From positions 1-64,000 of the forward strand of contig NZ_JAIQZN010000022.1 of the NCBI RefSeq assembly GCF_023333585.1: 64,000 nt of DNA, given 5' to 3'. Source of the stretch: Argonema antarcticum A004/B2. Lineage in GTDB: Bacteria; Cyanobacteriota; Cyanobacteriia; Cyanobacteriales; Aerosakkonemataceae. The position numbers and the translations under genes were made by a program. Positions 1 through 8,438 of the stretch are shown here, piece after piece. The notes beneath the pieces are model-generated. The model was not told where the DNA came from, did no database searches, and saw nothing but the letters and a program-made list of their open reading frames with translations. The number at the start of each line of letters is the position of its first letter. Position 1 is the stretch's first letter.

Positions 1-88
1 GCGAGTGTGGTAAGGCAAGGGAGTAAAAGTGAAGGATTGTGAGTAAATGTTAGTAAAGTGACAACTGTTGATGAACCCCTAGCCGTTT

Positions 89-463
89 CTATTCATCCAA
101 GCGCAGCAGCTTACGGTAGAACCCTTTGGAAAAATCGACTGCACGAGAAGTCTTAAAAGTCATGATGACTTCTATTAAGAAGCTAACAAATTCATTATTA
201 GCCAGGGTGATTTCATAACTGAGTTCTGCATTACCATCAAACTGCAAGCGACAGCGGGTAAGGTCTGATGGTAGCGCAGCCACATTCCAGGTAGCAACGA
301 AGGGGATGCTCTCTCCTCCTTCTATTTTGCGTTTTCCCTCCAAAACCCCTTTTTCATAAAGACTTATAGCCTGGGGTAACAAATTGCGCTTATTACCTTG
401 GTAGTAGGGCATATAGACGTTGACTCTCCGGGGGTCAGCGGGTGGCAGTTGATCGACAGTCAT
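89..463 (-). CDS. Conserved cyanobacterial protein, possibly EbsA-like (type IV pilus/biofilm)
   Basis: A 124-residue soluble protein without signal peptide or membrane segment. It has the look of a conserved cyanobacterial family: an N-terminal stretch with VYMPYYQGNKRN, a central ESIPFVATWNVAALP and a C-terminal FYRKLLRLDE. From memory this resembles EbsA, a small protein tied to type IV pilus assembly and biofilm self-suppression in Synechococcus elongatus, but that match is unverified. It stands alone: the next gene starts about 370 bases away on the other strand. The start has GGAAGAGGGA just upstream, a good ribosome binding site. The gene is sound; the function is tentative. Confidence 0.75.
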   Translation of the reverse strand: MTVDQLPPADPRRVNVYMPYYQGNKRNLLPQAISLYEKGVLEGKRKIEGGESIPFVATWNVAALPSDLTRCRLQFDGNAELSYEITLANNEFVSFLIEVIMTFKTSRAVDFSKGFYRKLLRLDE

Positions 464-833
464 GTTCCCTCTTCCTTTTTTCTTGGGCGTCTAGATTCAG
501 ATTATGGTAGAATTCGCAAAATTTCTAGTTGGAGCGGTCTTCCCCGTTGAACCCGGACGCAATTGTCACTGGCATTATTTTACTGAGGAAGATCGGAGAA
601 AGCAGAGGAATTTCAAATTTTAGATTTGAGATTTCAAATTTGAAATCTGCAATCTTCCTTCTTCCCCTAGCCTAAGAGTGCAGGGCGGCAAAAATAACCC
701 ATCAGTTCAAAAGTATTTAAATGCCTGACACTCAAAGGATTTTTGAATGCGTGACTTTTGCTCTTCGGCACTAGCCCCGATCTTCCTGGATCTATCATTG
801 CCTAGTTGACGATCGATTGCACTCGGCTCGACT
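464..833. other. Intergenic region with AT-rich palindromic repeat
   Basis: This divergent spacer between the EbsA-like gene and the radical SAM gene should hold promoters for both, but no clear -35/-10 pair stands out. Positions 607-657 carry the AATTTCAAAT/ATTTGAAAT type repeat also seen near 3211-3280, 15818-15895 and 47396-47475. No coding potential or RNA gene is seen. Confidence 0.5.
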
Positions 834-1841
834 ATGACAATGGCTAACCTTACTGTAAGGAACATAATGGCACCACTGGTTGCAAATTACTACTTAACAT
901 ACCGCTGCAACGCTCGCTGTCATTTTTGTGACATTTGGGCTTTAGAACCGCCTAAAGAAGCGGATTTGGAGACAATTCGCCAAAATTTAGTCGATTTGCG
1001 TCGATTGGGGGTAAAATATATCGATTTCACTGGTGGAGAACCCCTGCTGCGGGCTGAGGTGGCTGAGATCTACACCGAAGCGAAACGGCTGGGATTCATA
1101 ACCAGTATGACCACAAATACGATTCTTTATCCCAGACGAGCTTCTGAAATGAAGGGGTTGATTGACTTCCTGAATTTCTCTTTAGATGGCGGAGATGCCG
1201 AAACTCACGACCAGTCAAGGGGGGTCAAGATTTTTGACACTTTGGTCGAGTCGGTAGCTATAGCTAAATCCCTTGGCGAGTACCCCGTACTCAACCACAC
1301 CGTCACCGCTCAAAATTACCAGCGCATTGCAGAGGTAGCCGAACTGGGGCTGCGTTTGGGCGTTCGAGTTTGGCTAAATCCAGCGTTTACAGCCCATAGC
1401 AACTACAATTCCAAGAAAAATCCTACCCCCGAAATCGTCCAATCCATAGAATCGGCAGCTAAGCAATACAACAACGTCGGGTACAATAAGGCAGCATTAG
1501 CTTTCATTGAAGCAGGGGGCAATGACACCAATAATCCCCGCTGTAAGGCGGTGGATGCCGTAATAGCTATTTCTCCAGACGACAAGCTCCTTTTACCTTG
1601 CTACCATTTTGCCCAAACGGGCGTTCCGATTAACGGTAGGCTATACGAGCTCTATCGGGAATCAGAAATAGTGGAAGAATACCGCCAATCTCAAGGCAAA
1701 TTGTCGGTGTGTGAAGGCTGCACGGTCTGGTGTTATCTGATACCCAGCTTCTTCAAAGGTGTAGACAAATACTGGTGGTTGAATCAACTAACCTATGCCA
1801 GCGAATTCCTGGCCCGAAAACAATTCCTACAACGAGCTTGA
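834..1841 (+). CDS. Radical SAM protein with C-terminal cysteine region
   Basis: A 335-residue radical SAM enzyme. The [4Fe-4S]/SAM motif is CNARCHFC near residues 25-32 (CxxxCxxC), followed by FTGGEPL, the glycine-rich SAM-binding segment. The C-terminal part has further cysteines (NPRCKA, LLPCYHF, CEGCTVWC), as in SPASM/twitch-type auxiliary cluster regions. The substrate cannot be read from sequence. Its last 47 bases overlap the start of the glucolipid synthase gene in another frame, so the two are probably co-transcribed and translationally coupled. A role in lipid or membrane modification is only a guess from that link. The start may be either of two close ATGs (834 or 840). Confidence 0.88.
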   Translation: MTMANLTVRNIMAPLVANYYLTYRCNARCHFCDIWALEPPKEADLETIRQNLVDLRRLGVKYIDFTGGEPLLRAEVAEIYTEAKRLGFITSMTTNTILYPRRASEMKGLIDFLNFSLDGGDAETHDQSRGVKIFDTLVESVAIAKSLGEYPVLNHTVTAQNYQRIAEVAELGLRLGVRVWLNPAFTAHSNYNSKKNPTPEIVQSIESAAKQYNNVGYNKAALAFIEAGGNDTNNPRCKAVDAVIAISPDDKLLLPCYHFAQTGVPINGRLYELYRESEIVEEYRQSQGKLSVCEGCTVWCYLIPSFFKGVDKYWWLNQLTYASEFLARKQFLQRA

Positions 1842-3201
1842 TGAAATCGGCTCTCTTTTATCCGAGCTGCCTCAGACTTTTGATGAGGAAGCTCAACCAC
1901 CCTATCCTGGGTATGAGGGACGCAGGCGTAAAGCCGCTGTACTGCTGACAATAGTTTGGAGTGGCACGATCGCACTCCATCTATTCTCCTGGGGCACTTG
2001 GCTGGTCGTGGGCTTGACAACCCTCATGGGCATTCACGCTGTCCGCGTTTTGCGTTCGCGCCCTCCCGGCGTAGCCGTACCTTTGTCTGAGGAAACTCAG
2101 GATTCTTGGCCTTTTGTTTCTCTGCTGGTGGCGGCGAAAAATGAAGAAGCCGTCATCAGCAAATTGGTCAAGAATATTTGCAATCTCGATTACCCGGTAG
2201 ATTTATACGAACTCTGGGTGATTGACGATCACAGCACAGACCAAACGCCAATATTGCTCAAGCAGCTAGCCCAGCAATACGAGCAACTGAAGATATTCCG
2301 GCGACCTGCCGGTGCTAGCGGCGGCAAATCGGGTGCCTTGAATCAAGTGCTACCCCTCACTCGCGGCCAAATTATCGCCGTGTTTGACGCCGATGCTCAA
2401 GTGCATTCCGATATGCTGCGCCGGGTACTGCCTGTTTTTGAGCAAGAACAGGTGGGTGCGGTGCAGGTACGAAAAGCGATCGCAAACGCCAATGTCAATT
2501 TCTGGACTCGCGGTCAAGCAGCTGAGATGGCTTTAGATAGCTTCTTTCAACAGCACCGCATTGCGATCGGCGGCATCGGTGAACTACGCGGAAACGGCCA
2601 GTTTATTCGCCGTTCTGCCCTAGAACGTTGTGGCGGCTTTAATGAAGAAACCATCACAGACGACCTCGATTTAACCATCCGCTTGCACCTCGATCGATGG
2701 GATATTGACTTTCTCATTGAGCCAGCAGTGGAAGAAGAAGGGGTCACCACTGCGATCGCCCTTTGGCATCAACGCAACCGCTGGGCAGAAGGAGGTTATC
2801 AGCGCTATTTAGATTATTGGCGTCCCATCCTCCGCAACCGCATGGGTACTCGGAAAACCTGGGATATGTTCATGTTTTGGATTACCCAGTACTTTCTACC
2901 CACAGCGGCATTGCCAGACTTTTTGATGTCTTTTGTCCGCAACAGTCTGCCCGTTTTCAGTCCCATCACGGGTCTGATGCTTGCCATGTCCCTGGTAGGT
3001 ATGTTTAGAGGTTTGCGGCATATCCATAAAGAGGAAAAACTGACCTTTTCTACGATGTTTTTCACCTTGATTCAGACGCTGCGCGGCACTTTGTATATGC
3101 TTCACTGGGTAGCGATCATGGCTAGCGCCACCGCTCGAATGTCGGTGCGACCAAAGCGACTAAAGTGGGTTAAAACAGTACATAAAGGAAATGGGGAATA
3201 G
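1795..3201 (+). CDS. mgdA: Beta-monoglucosyldiacylglycerol synthase (family 2 glycosyltransferase)
   Basis: A 468-residue membrane glycosyltransferase closely resembling Synechocystis Sll1377, which transfers glucose from UDP-glucose to diacylglycerol as the first step of galactolipid synthesis in cyanobacteria. It has two N-terminal membrane segments (about residues 45-85), a GT2 domain with VIDDHSTDQT, FDADAQVHSD (DxD), ITDDLDLTIRLH and the QRNRWAEGG motif (QxxRW type), then three C-terminal membrane segments. The N-terminus MPANSWPENNSYNELDE fits the family, supporting this ATG even though it lies inside the upstream radical SAM gene. The gene converges with dnaX. Confidence 0.88.
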   Translation: MPANSWPENNSYNELDEIGSLLSELPQTFDEEAQPPYPGYEGRRRKAAVLLTIVWSGTIALHLFSWGTWLVVGLTTLMGIHAVRVLRSRPPGVAVPLSEETQDSWPFVSLLVAAKNEEAVISKLVKNICNLDYPVDLYELWVIDDHSTDQTPILLKQLAQQYEQLKIFRRPAGASGGKSGALNQVLPLTRGQIIAVFDADAQVHSDMLRRVLPVFEQEQVGAVQVRKAIANANVNFWTRGQAAEMALDSFFQQHRIAIGGIGELRGNGQFIRRSALERCGGFNEETITDDLDLTIRLHLDRWDIDFLIEPAVEEEGVTTAIALWHQRNRWAEGGYQRYLDYWRPILRNRMGTRKTWDMFMFWITQYFLPTAALPDFLMSFVRNSLPVFSPITGLMLAMSLVGMFRGLRHIHKEEKLTFSTMFFTLIQTLRGTLYMLHWVAIMASATARMSVRPKRLKWVKTVHKGNGE

Positions 3202-3207
3202 GGACTG

Positions 3208-3280
3208 GGGAATTTCAAATTTAAAATTTAAGATTGCAAATGTAAATCTGAAATCTTAAATCTAAAATTTGAAATCTTCT
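3208..3280. repeat. AT-rich AATTTCAAAT-type repeat between mgdA and dnaX
   Basis: Repeated AAATTTAAAATTT and AAATCTGAAATCTT words span the gap between the convergent mgdA and dnaX and run into the dnaX stop codon and last codons. It can fold into weak AT hairpins and may act as a bidirectional terminator. The same repeat type occurs at 607-657, 15818-15895 and 47396-47475. Confidence 0.6.
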
Positions 3281-5346
3281 TCCTCCTCATCTTCAAGTTC
3301 ATCTGTCTCAAATTTAGCTAAAATATCACTTTTATTTAAGTGCAGTTGTTCTTGCTTAGTTGGAGATAGGGCAAGTTTTATATCTTCCCTCAATTCGATA
3401 ATTTCGCCATCGAAAAAATAGGCCAGATGCTGGGCTGCGATCGCCACATTGGCTCTGTCGCCGATCGTCATTTCATCCTGCTGCTCCCAAATCCCTCTAG
3501 GCGTATCTGAAACGGGAGGGGTGATTGGTGGTGGTGATGGCGTAATTTCTGCGGGATGGTTTGGGGCTTCTACGATCTTCTGATATTCAACTTTTGGCGG
3601 TGATGGTGCAATTGTGGTAGCTGGTGGCGAAGCCAAAGTTTTTGGACTGCTACCACCCGACTTACCAGTATCAGAACGATCTGTGGGGGTTTGTAGCTGA
3701 TTAGCAGAAGTATTCTGATTATCGATCGAATGTCCTACTGTCAAGCGTACCTTGACTGGACAATTGAAGGCTTTCTGAAAACCAGCTTCAATAGCGGGCA
3801 ATTTTTTTTTAGCCGCATCCAGTAATGGCTGAGTACTCATACCGATCAGAGCTTGTTGATTCTTATAACTTAGCAAGCGTCCGTGTTGACGGAGCAGCGG
3901 TTTAGCCATTGGCGAATCGAGATGGAAAATTACTTTTTCCCAAATCTCATTTATAGACATTTCATCCAATGTCTCTTCATGTTGATTGGAAACAACATTA
4001 TCTGGTTGAGAAATATCAATATTAGGTTTATTAGCCGGTGCATTAGGTACTTGATCCAAAACAGGATTAGTATCCTCTTTATTAAGTGTTATATTTTCAG
4101 TTTGAACAGGTGGATGAACGGAAATTGGCTCTGATTTTTCTGCTGCTTTTGTTGATTGATTCGACGAAAAGGTAGAATTTACATTTGGATTAATTGCCGG
4201 AGTTGACAGCGGTTTAGAAGTTGGTTGATTGCTAATCTCTGGAGGGCGGATACTTTCTCGCAAAGTTGGCAATAAGCTCAATAGCGTCACCTCTAACCAC
4301 AGGCGCGGCTGAGTTGTATTTTTAATTTGAATTTCGCTATCTTTGAGATATTTTTGTCCAGCTAAAATATCGTTAATTTCCAAAGCGTTAAAATTACATA
4401 GGGCTTTCCAAGTTGGTTGGGTTACAGCAACTAAATCGGGACGGTTGGGTGCGCTTTTAGCAATTAGTAAATCTCGGTACAAACTTGCTAGATTCTGCAA
4501 TACAATTAGAGGTTCTCGCCCTCGATCCATTAAGCGTCGGCTAATGTCTATCACATCTGTGGAGTTGTTGTCAGCGATCGCAATTAGCAAACTCATCAAA
4601 TCTTGCTCTGGAACCGCCCCCACCAAATCCCAAACTTTTTCTAAGGTTACCTGACCGGATGATAAACTGAGTTGATCGAGGGTACTTTCTGCATCTCTCA
4701 GTCCCCCTTGGGCAATTTGGGCAACGAGAGTAATGGCATCATCGCTAATATTGATATTTTCTTTATTAGCAATATCCCGCAGATGGTTTACCATCGCGTC
4801 TAAGGGAATGCGCCGGAAATCAAAACGCTGACAGCGAGAGATAATCGTCGGCAATACTTTTTGAGGGTCAGTTGTTGCCAAGACAAATATAACCTGTTCT
4901 GGCGGTTCTTCTAATGTTTTTAATAAGGCGTTAAATGCGGCAGTGCTGAGCATATGACATTCATCAATAATATAAACCTTATAGCGACACTGCATCGGGG
5001 CAAATTGAGCCCGTTCGATTAATTCTCTAATATTGTCAACGCCTGTATTGCTGGCGGCGTCAATTTCAATTACGTCTAAAGCTGAACCTTTGGCGACTTC
5101 CTGGCAGATATTGCAGATCCCGCATGGTGTTTTCGTGGGAACTTTGCTAGAAATACAGTTGAGGGATTTAGCCAAAATTCTGGCACTGGAAGTTTTGCCG
5201 GTGCCTCTAGGCCCAGTAAACAAGTAAGCTGGAGCAATATGTTCTTGCTCGATCGCATTTATTAAGGTAGTTGCGATCGCATCTTGACCCACCAAATCCT
5301 TGAAAGTCTGAGGGCGGTATTTGTGGTGTAAGGGTTCGTAGGGCAT
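3262..5346 (-). CDS. dnaX: DNA polymerase III subunit gamma/tau
   Basis: The clamp-loader subunit of the replicative polymerase. The start at 5346 gives MPYEPLHHKYRPQTFKDLVGQ, the canonical DnaX N-terminus, and 694 residues. Longer reading upstream would only translate a GGGAGTGGGGAGT-type repeat. The AAA+ domain has Walker A GPRGTGKTS, a zinc site (CNxx...CGICNIC), Walker B YIIDECHML and SRCQRFDFR (sensor/arginine finger). Domain III follows, then a long low-complexity Pro/Ser/Thr-rich linker (about residues 370-600) and an acidic C-terminus ending DEEEEDFKF. No intein interrupts the ATPase domain, although dnaX inteins occur in some cyanobacteria. Confidence 0.95.
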   Translation of the reverse strand: MPYEPLHHKYRPQTFKDLVGQDAIATTLINAIEQEHIAPAYLFTGPRGTGKTSSARILAKSLNCISSKVPTKTPCGICNICQEVAKGSALDVIEIDAASNTGVDNIRELIERAQFAPMQCRYKVYIIDECHMLSTAAFNALLKTLEEPPEQVIFVLATTDPQKVLPTIISRCQRFDFRRIPLDAMVNHLRDIANKENINISDDAITLVAQIAQGGLRDAESTLDQLSLSSGQVTLEKVWDLVGAVPEQDLMSLLIAIADNNSTDVIDISRRLMDRGREPLIVLQNLASLYRDLLIAKSAPNRPDLVAVTQPTWKALCNFNALEINDILAGQKYLKDSEIQIKNTTQPRLWLEVTLLSLLPTLRESIRPPEISNQPTSKPLSTPAINPNVNSTFSSNQSTKAAEKSEPISVHPPVQTENITLNKEDTNPVLDQVPNAPANKPNIDISQPDNVVSNQHEETLDEMSINEIWEKVIFHLDSPMAKPLLRQHGRLLSYKNQQALIGMSTQPLLDAAKKKLPAIEAGFQKAFNCPVKVRLTVGHSIDNQNTSANQLQTPTDRSDTGKSGGSSPKTLASPPATTIAPSPPKVEYQKIVEAPNHPAEITPSPPPITPPVSDTPRGIWEQQDEMTIGDRANVAIAAQHLAYFFDGEIIELREDIKLALSPTKQEQLHLNKSDILAKFETDELEDEEEEDFKF

Positions 5347-5361
5347 GACAATTAAGATATA

Positions 5362-5441
5362 GCAAAGTGCTGAGTGGGGAGTGCGGAGTGCTGAGTGCTG
5401 AGTGGGGAGTGGGGAGTGGGGAGTGGGGAGTGGGGAGTCGA
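5362..5441. repeat. GGGAGTG/GTGCTGAGTG tandem repeat upstream of dnaX
   Basis: Tandem 7-8 base units (AGTGCTG, GGGAGTG) fill most of the divergent spacer between dnaX and the C13-like protease gene. The same motif, on the opposite strand, sits inside the M48-like gene at 22769-22880. It resembles the short tandemly repeated repetitive (STRR) sequences known from cyanobacteria. Confidence 0.8.
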
Positions 5442-5508
5442 ATGTCCTAACATATCTGACTATATGTTGCCAAAAAAAATGATTTAAGTAAGCCCGATCC
5501 AAATTACC

Positions 5509-6768
5509 ATGCAATATTTTTCACGCCATCGCCGCCTCATTACTAATTTAGCCCTGGGGACATTTATCGGCTGGCAACTCCCGGCCATAAATCCCAACAG
5601 TGTTGGAGTAAATGCACAAGTAGCAGCCAATTGTCAAGGGCAGAAGCAAAATCAAGCCCAACAGGAGAAAACAAATTTTTTGGCGTTCGGCGGAGGCCCA
5701 GCGCCGTCAGCGAACGAAATTGCGATCGAAAAGAACATTCTCTACTTTCAGCGCACCTTAAGCGCAATGGGCTACAACCCCTCCCAGGCGTCCACCTACT
5801 TTGCCAACGGCAATGACGGACAGGCGACAGTTCGCTATCTCGATCCCACAGGACAACAGCAGTTTAAAGTACCACAGATTCCCAATCTCAAGGGTGCATC
5901 AACTATGGCCAACTTGGAGCGTTCCATTCAGGATTTGAGTAAGAACCCTAAATCTATTTTCCTCTACTTCACAGGACATGGCATTCCCAATCCCGAAGAT
6001 ATCGATAACAATGCCTTCCTGCTGTGGAATAAGGAGTTGCTGACGGTGCAGCAGTTTGCTACTATGCTAGATTCGCTGCCCGATCGCACACCTGTCGTCA
6101 CCATGATGAGTCAGTGCTTCGCAGGCTCATTCGCTAATCTGATCTACCAAGGGGGCGATCCCAAACGTCCAGTTGCCCTACAAACCCGTTGCGGCTTCTT
6201 CGCCACCGTCAAAACTCGCCCTTCTGTCGGCTGTACGCCTGCTGTGAACGAAGCCGACTATCGCGATTACAGTTCCAGTTTCTTTGCCGGTTTAAGTGGG
6301 CGCAGTCGCACAGGTCAGCCAGTCTCCTCTGCTGACTATAACAAAGATGGGCAAGTTTCCTACGCGGAAGCCCACGCTTTTGCTAAAGTAGACGAGAAAA
6401 CTACGGATTGGCCTATTTCTACTTCTGAGGCTTGGCTGCAAAATCAGGCGGACAAAATTACTCAGCAGGCGATCTTGAGTCGTCCGATTGCGGAACTTTT
6501 GCAAGCAGCTCGCCCGGAACAAAGTTATGCGGTCAATTCGATCGCCAAAATGTTTGACTTCAATCTGCAAAAGTCATTGCTGGCAAACCTCCAGGGACTC
6601 GATAACAGCAAAATCGAGACAGAAGAACAAAAGGCTTATATCATCCGTCTGGGGATGGAATTAACGAATATCGGCATGGAAAAGCAAATCCGCAGTTCGG
6701 AAAATAGCCAAGCTAGAGCAACCCTTGATAAGTTAATCAAATGCGAAAGTAGTTCTTGGAAGCAGTAG
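5509..6768 (+). CDS. Exported caspase-fold peptidase (C13/legumain-like) with an EF-hand loop
   Basis: A 419-residue protein with a basic, hydrophobic N-terminus (RHRRLITNLALGTFIGW), probably a signal peptide. The clan CD His-Cys dyad is visible: His157 in IFLYFTGHG and Cys203 in VVTMMSQCFAGSF, the arrangement of the C13/caspase-like fold. Residues 276-287 (DYNKDGQVSYAE) match the canonical 12-residue EF-hand loop with acidic residues at 1, 5 and 12, suggesting calcium control. The substrate is unknown. It is transcribed away from dnaX, and the TnpB element lies downstream. Orthocaspase-like function is an inference; the catalytic motifs are seen directly. Confidence 0.8.
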   Translation: MQYFSRHRRLITNLALGTFIGWQLPAINPNSVGVNAQVAANCQGQKQNQAQQEKTNFLAFGGGPAPSANEIAIEKNILYFQRTLSAMGYNPSQASTYFANGNDGQATVRYLDPTGQQQFKVPQIPNLKGASTMANLERSIQDLSKNPKSIFLYFTGHGIPNPEDIDNNAFLLWNKELLTVQQFATMLDSLPDRTPVVTMMSQCFAGSFANLIYQGGDPKRPVALQTRCGFFATVKTRPSVGCTPAVNEADYRDYSSSFFAGLSGRSRTGQPVSSADYNKDGQVSYAEAHAFAKVDEKTTDWPISTSEAWLQNQADKITQQAILSRPIAELLQAARPEQSYAVNSIAKMFDFNLQKSLLANLQGLDNSKIETEEQKAYIIRLGMELTNIGMEKQIRSSENSQARATLDKLIKCESSSWKQ

Positions 6769-6868
6769 GCTAGGGGCTAGGAAAGTCAAAAGTCAAAAGT
6801 CAAAAGTCAAAACAAAAGAGGGCTAGGGGCTAGGGTCAGAGGGGCTAGGGGCTAGGGGCTAGGGGCTC
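6769..6868. repeat. AGTCAAA and GGGGCTAG tandem repeats
   Basis: Immediately after the protease stop codon come GTCAAAA units (6783-6811) and GGGGCTAG units (6818-6868). The GGGGCTAG type returns at 14460-14530 (as CCCCTAGC) and 57588-57627; the AGTCAAA type at 15663-15742 and 28725-28797. Probably non-coding. Confidence 0.8.
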
Positions 6869-6870
6869 CA

Positions 6871-6910
6871 GGGGAAAAAGAATGATAGATAATCTTCTAG
6901 CCCGAAGGGA
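6871..6910. repeat. Dispersed ~38-base element, copy 1
   Basis: GGGGAAAAAGAATGATAGAT followed by AATCTTCTAGCCCGAAGGGA is almost identical to 48907-48944, upstream of pflB. The first copy lies beside the downstream end of the TnpB element. It could be a shared regulatory site, an IS-end remnant or a small repeat. Confidence 0.6.
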
Positions 6911-7059
6911 GTAACCGAGGAGATGGTGAAGTCTCGTATTATTTGTACGGATGGATAGAGGTTTGTACAGAAATAGATGAAGTTGCGATCGAGCTACAAT
7001 GCCCCTTCAATTTGATTAAGTGACATCACTCCGACCTGAAGGTGCGGAGCTTCTAAGAA

Positions 7060-8319
7060 TCACTTCTTAGATTTCCTAGTTGCTCCCTTGCGGGTTTTCG
7101 ACTTTGACCTAGACTGAGATATCTCAGTCCCCGGCAAACCGTCTGCATAGGCGTTTTGGATTCCGACGTATCCCGCCGTACTAATCAGTTCTATTCCTCT
7201 ATTTCTGATTACTTGACCACTAGCTACATCTCTAGAGGTCGTAGATCCGCAACTAACACAATGATGTACTCTAATACTCAAGTCTTTTTTAACTTCTGCC
7301 CCACACTCAGGACATTCCTGAGAAGTCCCCCTTGCGCTAACTTCCGCGAAGAATTTACCACGCTTCCAACACACATACTTGGTGATAGTTCGGAACTGTC
7401 CAAAACCCGCATCAAGCATCTGTTTGCCAAGCATACCTTTTGCCAGAGTCCGGTAATCCAAGTCTTCCATGAAGACCATATCACCAGCGTCACAAAGGGC
7501 GTGAGCTTGTTTGAAATGGAAATCCTTGCGGGTATTGTCAATAGTGTAGTGAATTCTAGCAACCTTGATGCGTTGTTTCTCGTAGTTTTTAGAGCGCTTC
7601 TTTTTTCTAGAAAGTCTGCGTTGCAGCAATTTCAGCTTGCTTTGCATCACTTTCAGAAACTTAGGCGACTTTACAAGTACACCGTCACTGGTTGCCAAAA
7701 ACTTTTCTATTCCTACATCTACTCCAATGGGATGACCGTATGGACTATGACTAGGAACGCTGACATCACATTGAATATTAATGTCAGCGTACCAAATATT
7801 TGCTTTGTTAATTATCCGAACTTGCTTAACCACAAATCCATTGGGAATTGGGCGATGCAAGTTAATTGGAATCAAACCCAGCTTGGGCAAAGCGATATGT
7901 ATACCGATTACTGGATTTTTAGCAAATTGGGGAAACAACAAAGATTTGAATTGCCCAAACTTTTTAAATCTGGGGAATCCATGCCCAATTTTCTGAAATC
8001 CCTCCCAAGCTCGGTGCAACTGCTTGATAGCTTGCTGCAAAACCTGACTAGGTACTTCGCCCAATCGGGGGAATACCTTTTTAGCATTTGGCAGTGCGTT
8101 AAGTTGCTTTACTTCACTGGGAAAAGGACTATCAGCAGCCATGATGTATTCATGCCTAATCGAGCATCTGTCAACCAGACATTTCCGACTATTGCACCAG
8201 TCCTTAATTTCTCGCAGCCCATAGTTATAGGCAACGCGACAAATGTCCATCCACTCAATGAGCGACTGTTCTTGAGTGATGTTTGGGTAGATTCGATAGC
8301 GGTAATTCATGGTTAACAT
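7060..8319 (-). CDS. tnpB: RNA-guided endonuclease TnpB (IS605 OrfB family)
   Basis: A 419-residue, apparently intact TnpB. The N-terminus has the helix-turn-helix-like MNYRYRIYPNITQEQ. The RuvC-like site is complete: Asp in IGVDVGIEKF, Glu in VFMEDLDYR and Asp in SRDVASGQVIRNRG. The zinc finger is CPECG...CVSCG, between the second and third RuvC segments. TnpB proteins cut DNA guided by an omega RNA made from the element's 3' end, here expected around 6900-7150. The C-terminus is basic (SRSKSKTRKGATRKSKK). It is opposite in direction to both neighbouring genes. Confidence 0.93.
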   Translation of the reverse strand: MLTMNYRYRIYPNITQEQSLIEWMDICRVAYNYGLREIKDWCNSRKCLVDRCSIRHEYIMAADSPFPSEVKQLNALPNAKKVFPRLGEVPSQVLQQAIKQLHRAWEGFQKIGHGFPRFKKFGQFKSLLFPQFAKNPVIGIHIALPKLGLIPINLHRPIPNGFVVKQVRIINKANIWYADINIQCDVSVPSHSPYGHPIGVDVGIEKFLATSDGVLVKSPKFLKVMQSKLKLLQRRLSRKKKRSKNYEKQRIKVARIHYTIDNTRKDFHFKQAHALCDAGDMVFMEDLDYRTLAKGMLGKQMLDAGFGQFRTITKYVCWKRGKFFAEVSARGTSQECPECGAEVKKDLSIRVHHCVSCGSTTSRDVASGQVIRNRGIELISTAGYVGIQNAYADGLPGTEISQSRSKSKTRKGATRKSKK

Positions 8320-8370
8320 TCCACTATTTTAGCACATTTAGTGGTGAATGTGTCTCTGGTAAATATAAAG

Positions 8371-8387
8371 CCGTCCTACAAGGACGG
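8371..8387. other. Subterminal hairpin at the tnpB-upstream end of the IS element
   Basis: CCGTCCT-ACA-AGGACGG is a perfect 7-base stem, followed by GGGTTTTAAACCC. Similar stems occur at the left end of many cyanobacterial IS605-type elements. It lies just upstream of the first TPR paralogue and could also stop transcription entering that gene. Confidence 0.6.
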
Positions 8388-8438
8388 GGTTTTAAACCCA
8401 TTCTTCTGATAAAATCTGGGAAATAAGGTAAAGCGGGG

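Larger units (their letters stand above)
7020..8396 (-). mobile_element. IS200/IS605-family element carrying tnpB only (IS1341 type)
   Basis: A single tnpB gene lies between two hairpin-forming ends. On the downstream side 7029-7049 folds as CTCCG-a-CCT/AGG-tg-CGGAG, and a second hairpin (7053-7070, CTAAGAA/TTCTTAG) overlaps the tnpB stop codon. On the upstream side 8371-8387 forms CCGTCCT-aca-AGGACGG. Subterminal hairpins without inverted repeats are the hallmark of this family. No tnpA is present, so movement would need TnpA supplied elsewhere. Exact borders are not determined; the coordinates are approximate. Confidence 0.75.

Noticed and set aside
3883-4654. Plus-strand frames of 83 and 103 codons inside dnaX
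   Set aside because: They lie antisense to the linker and domain III of DnaX with no independent start signal.
5347-5514. N-terminal extension of DnaX from an upstream ATG at 5514
   Set aside because: The added residues translate a repeat, while MPYEPLHHKYRPQ at 5346 is the conserved DnaX start.
7156-8316. A 386-codon open frame on the plus strand opposite tnpB
   Set aside because: It is a mirror of tnpB, which has all family motifs; the plus-strand translation has no domain and poor composition.
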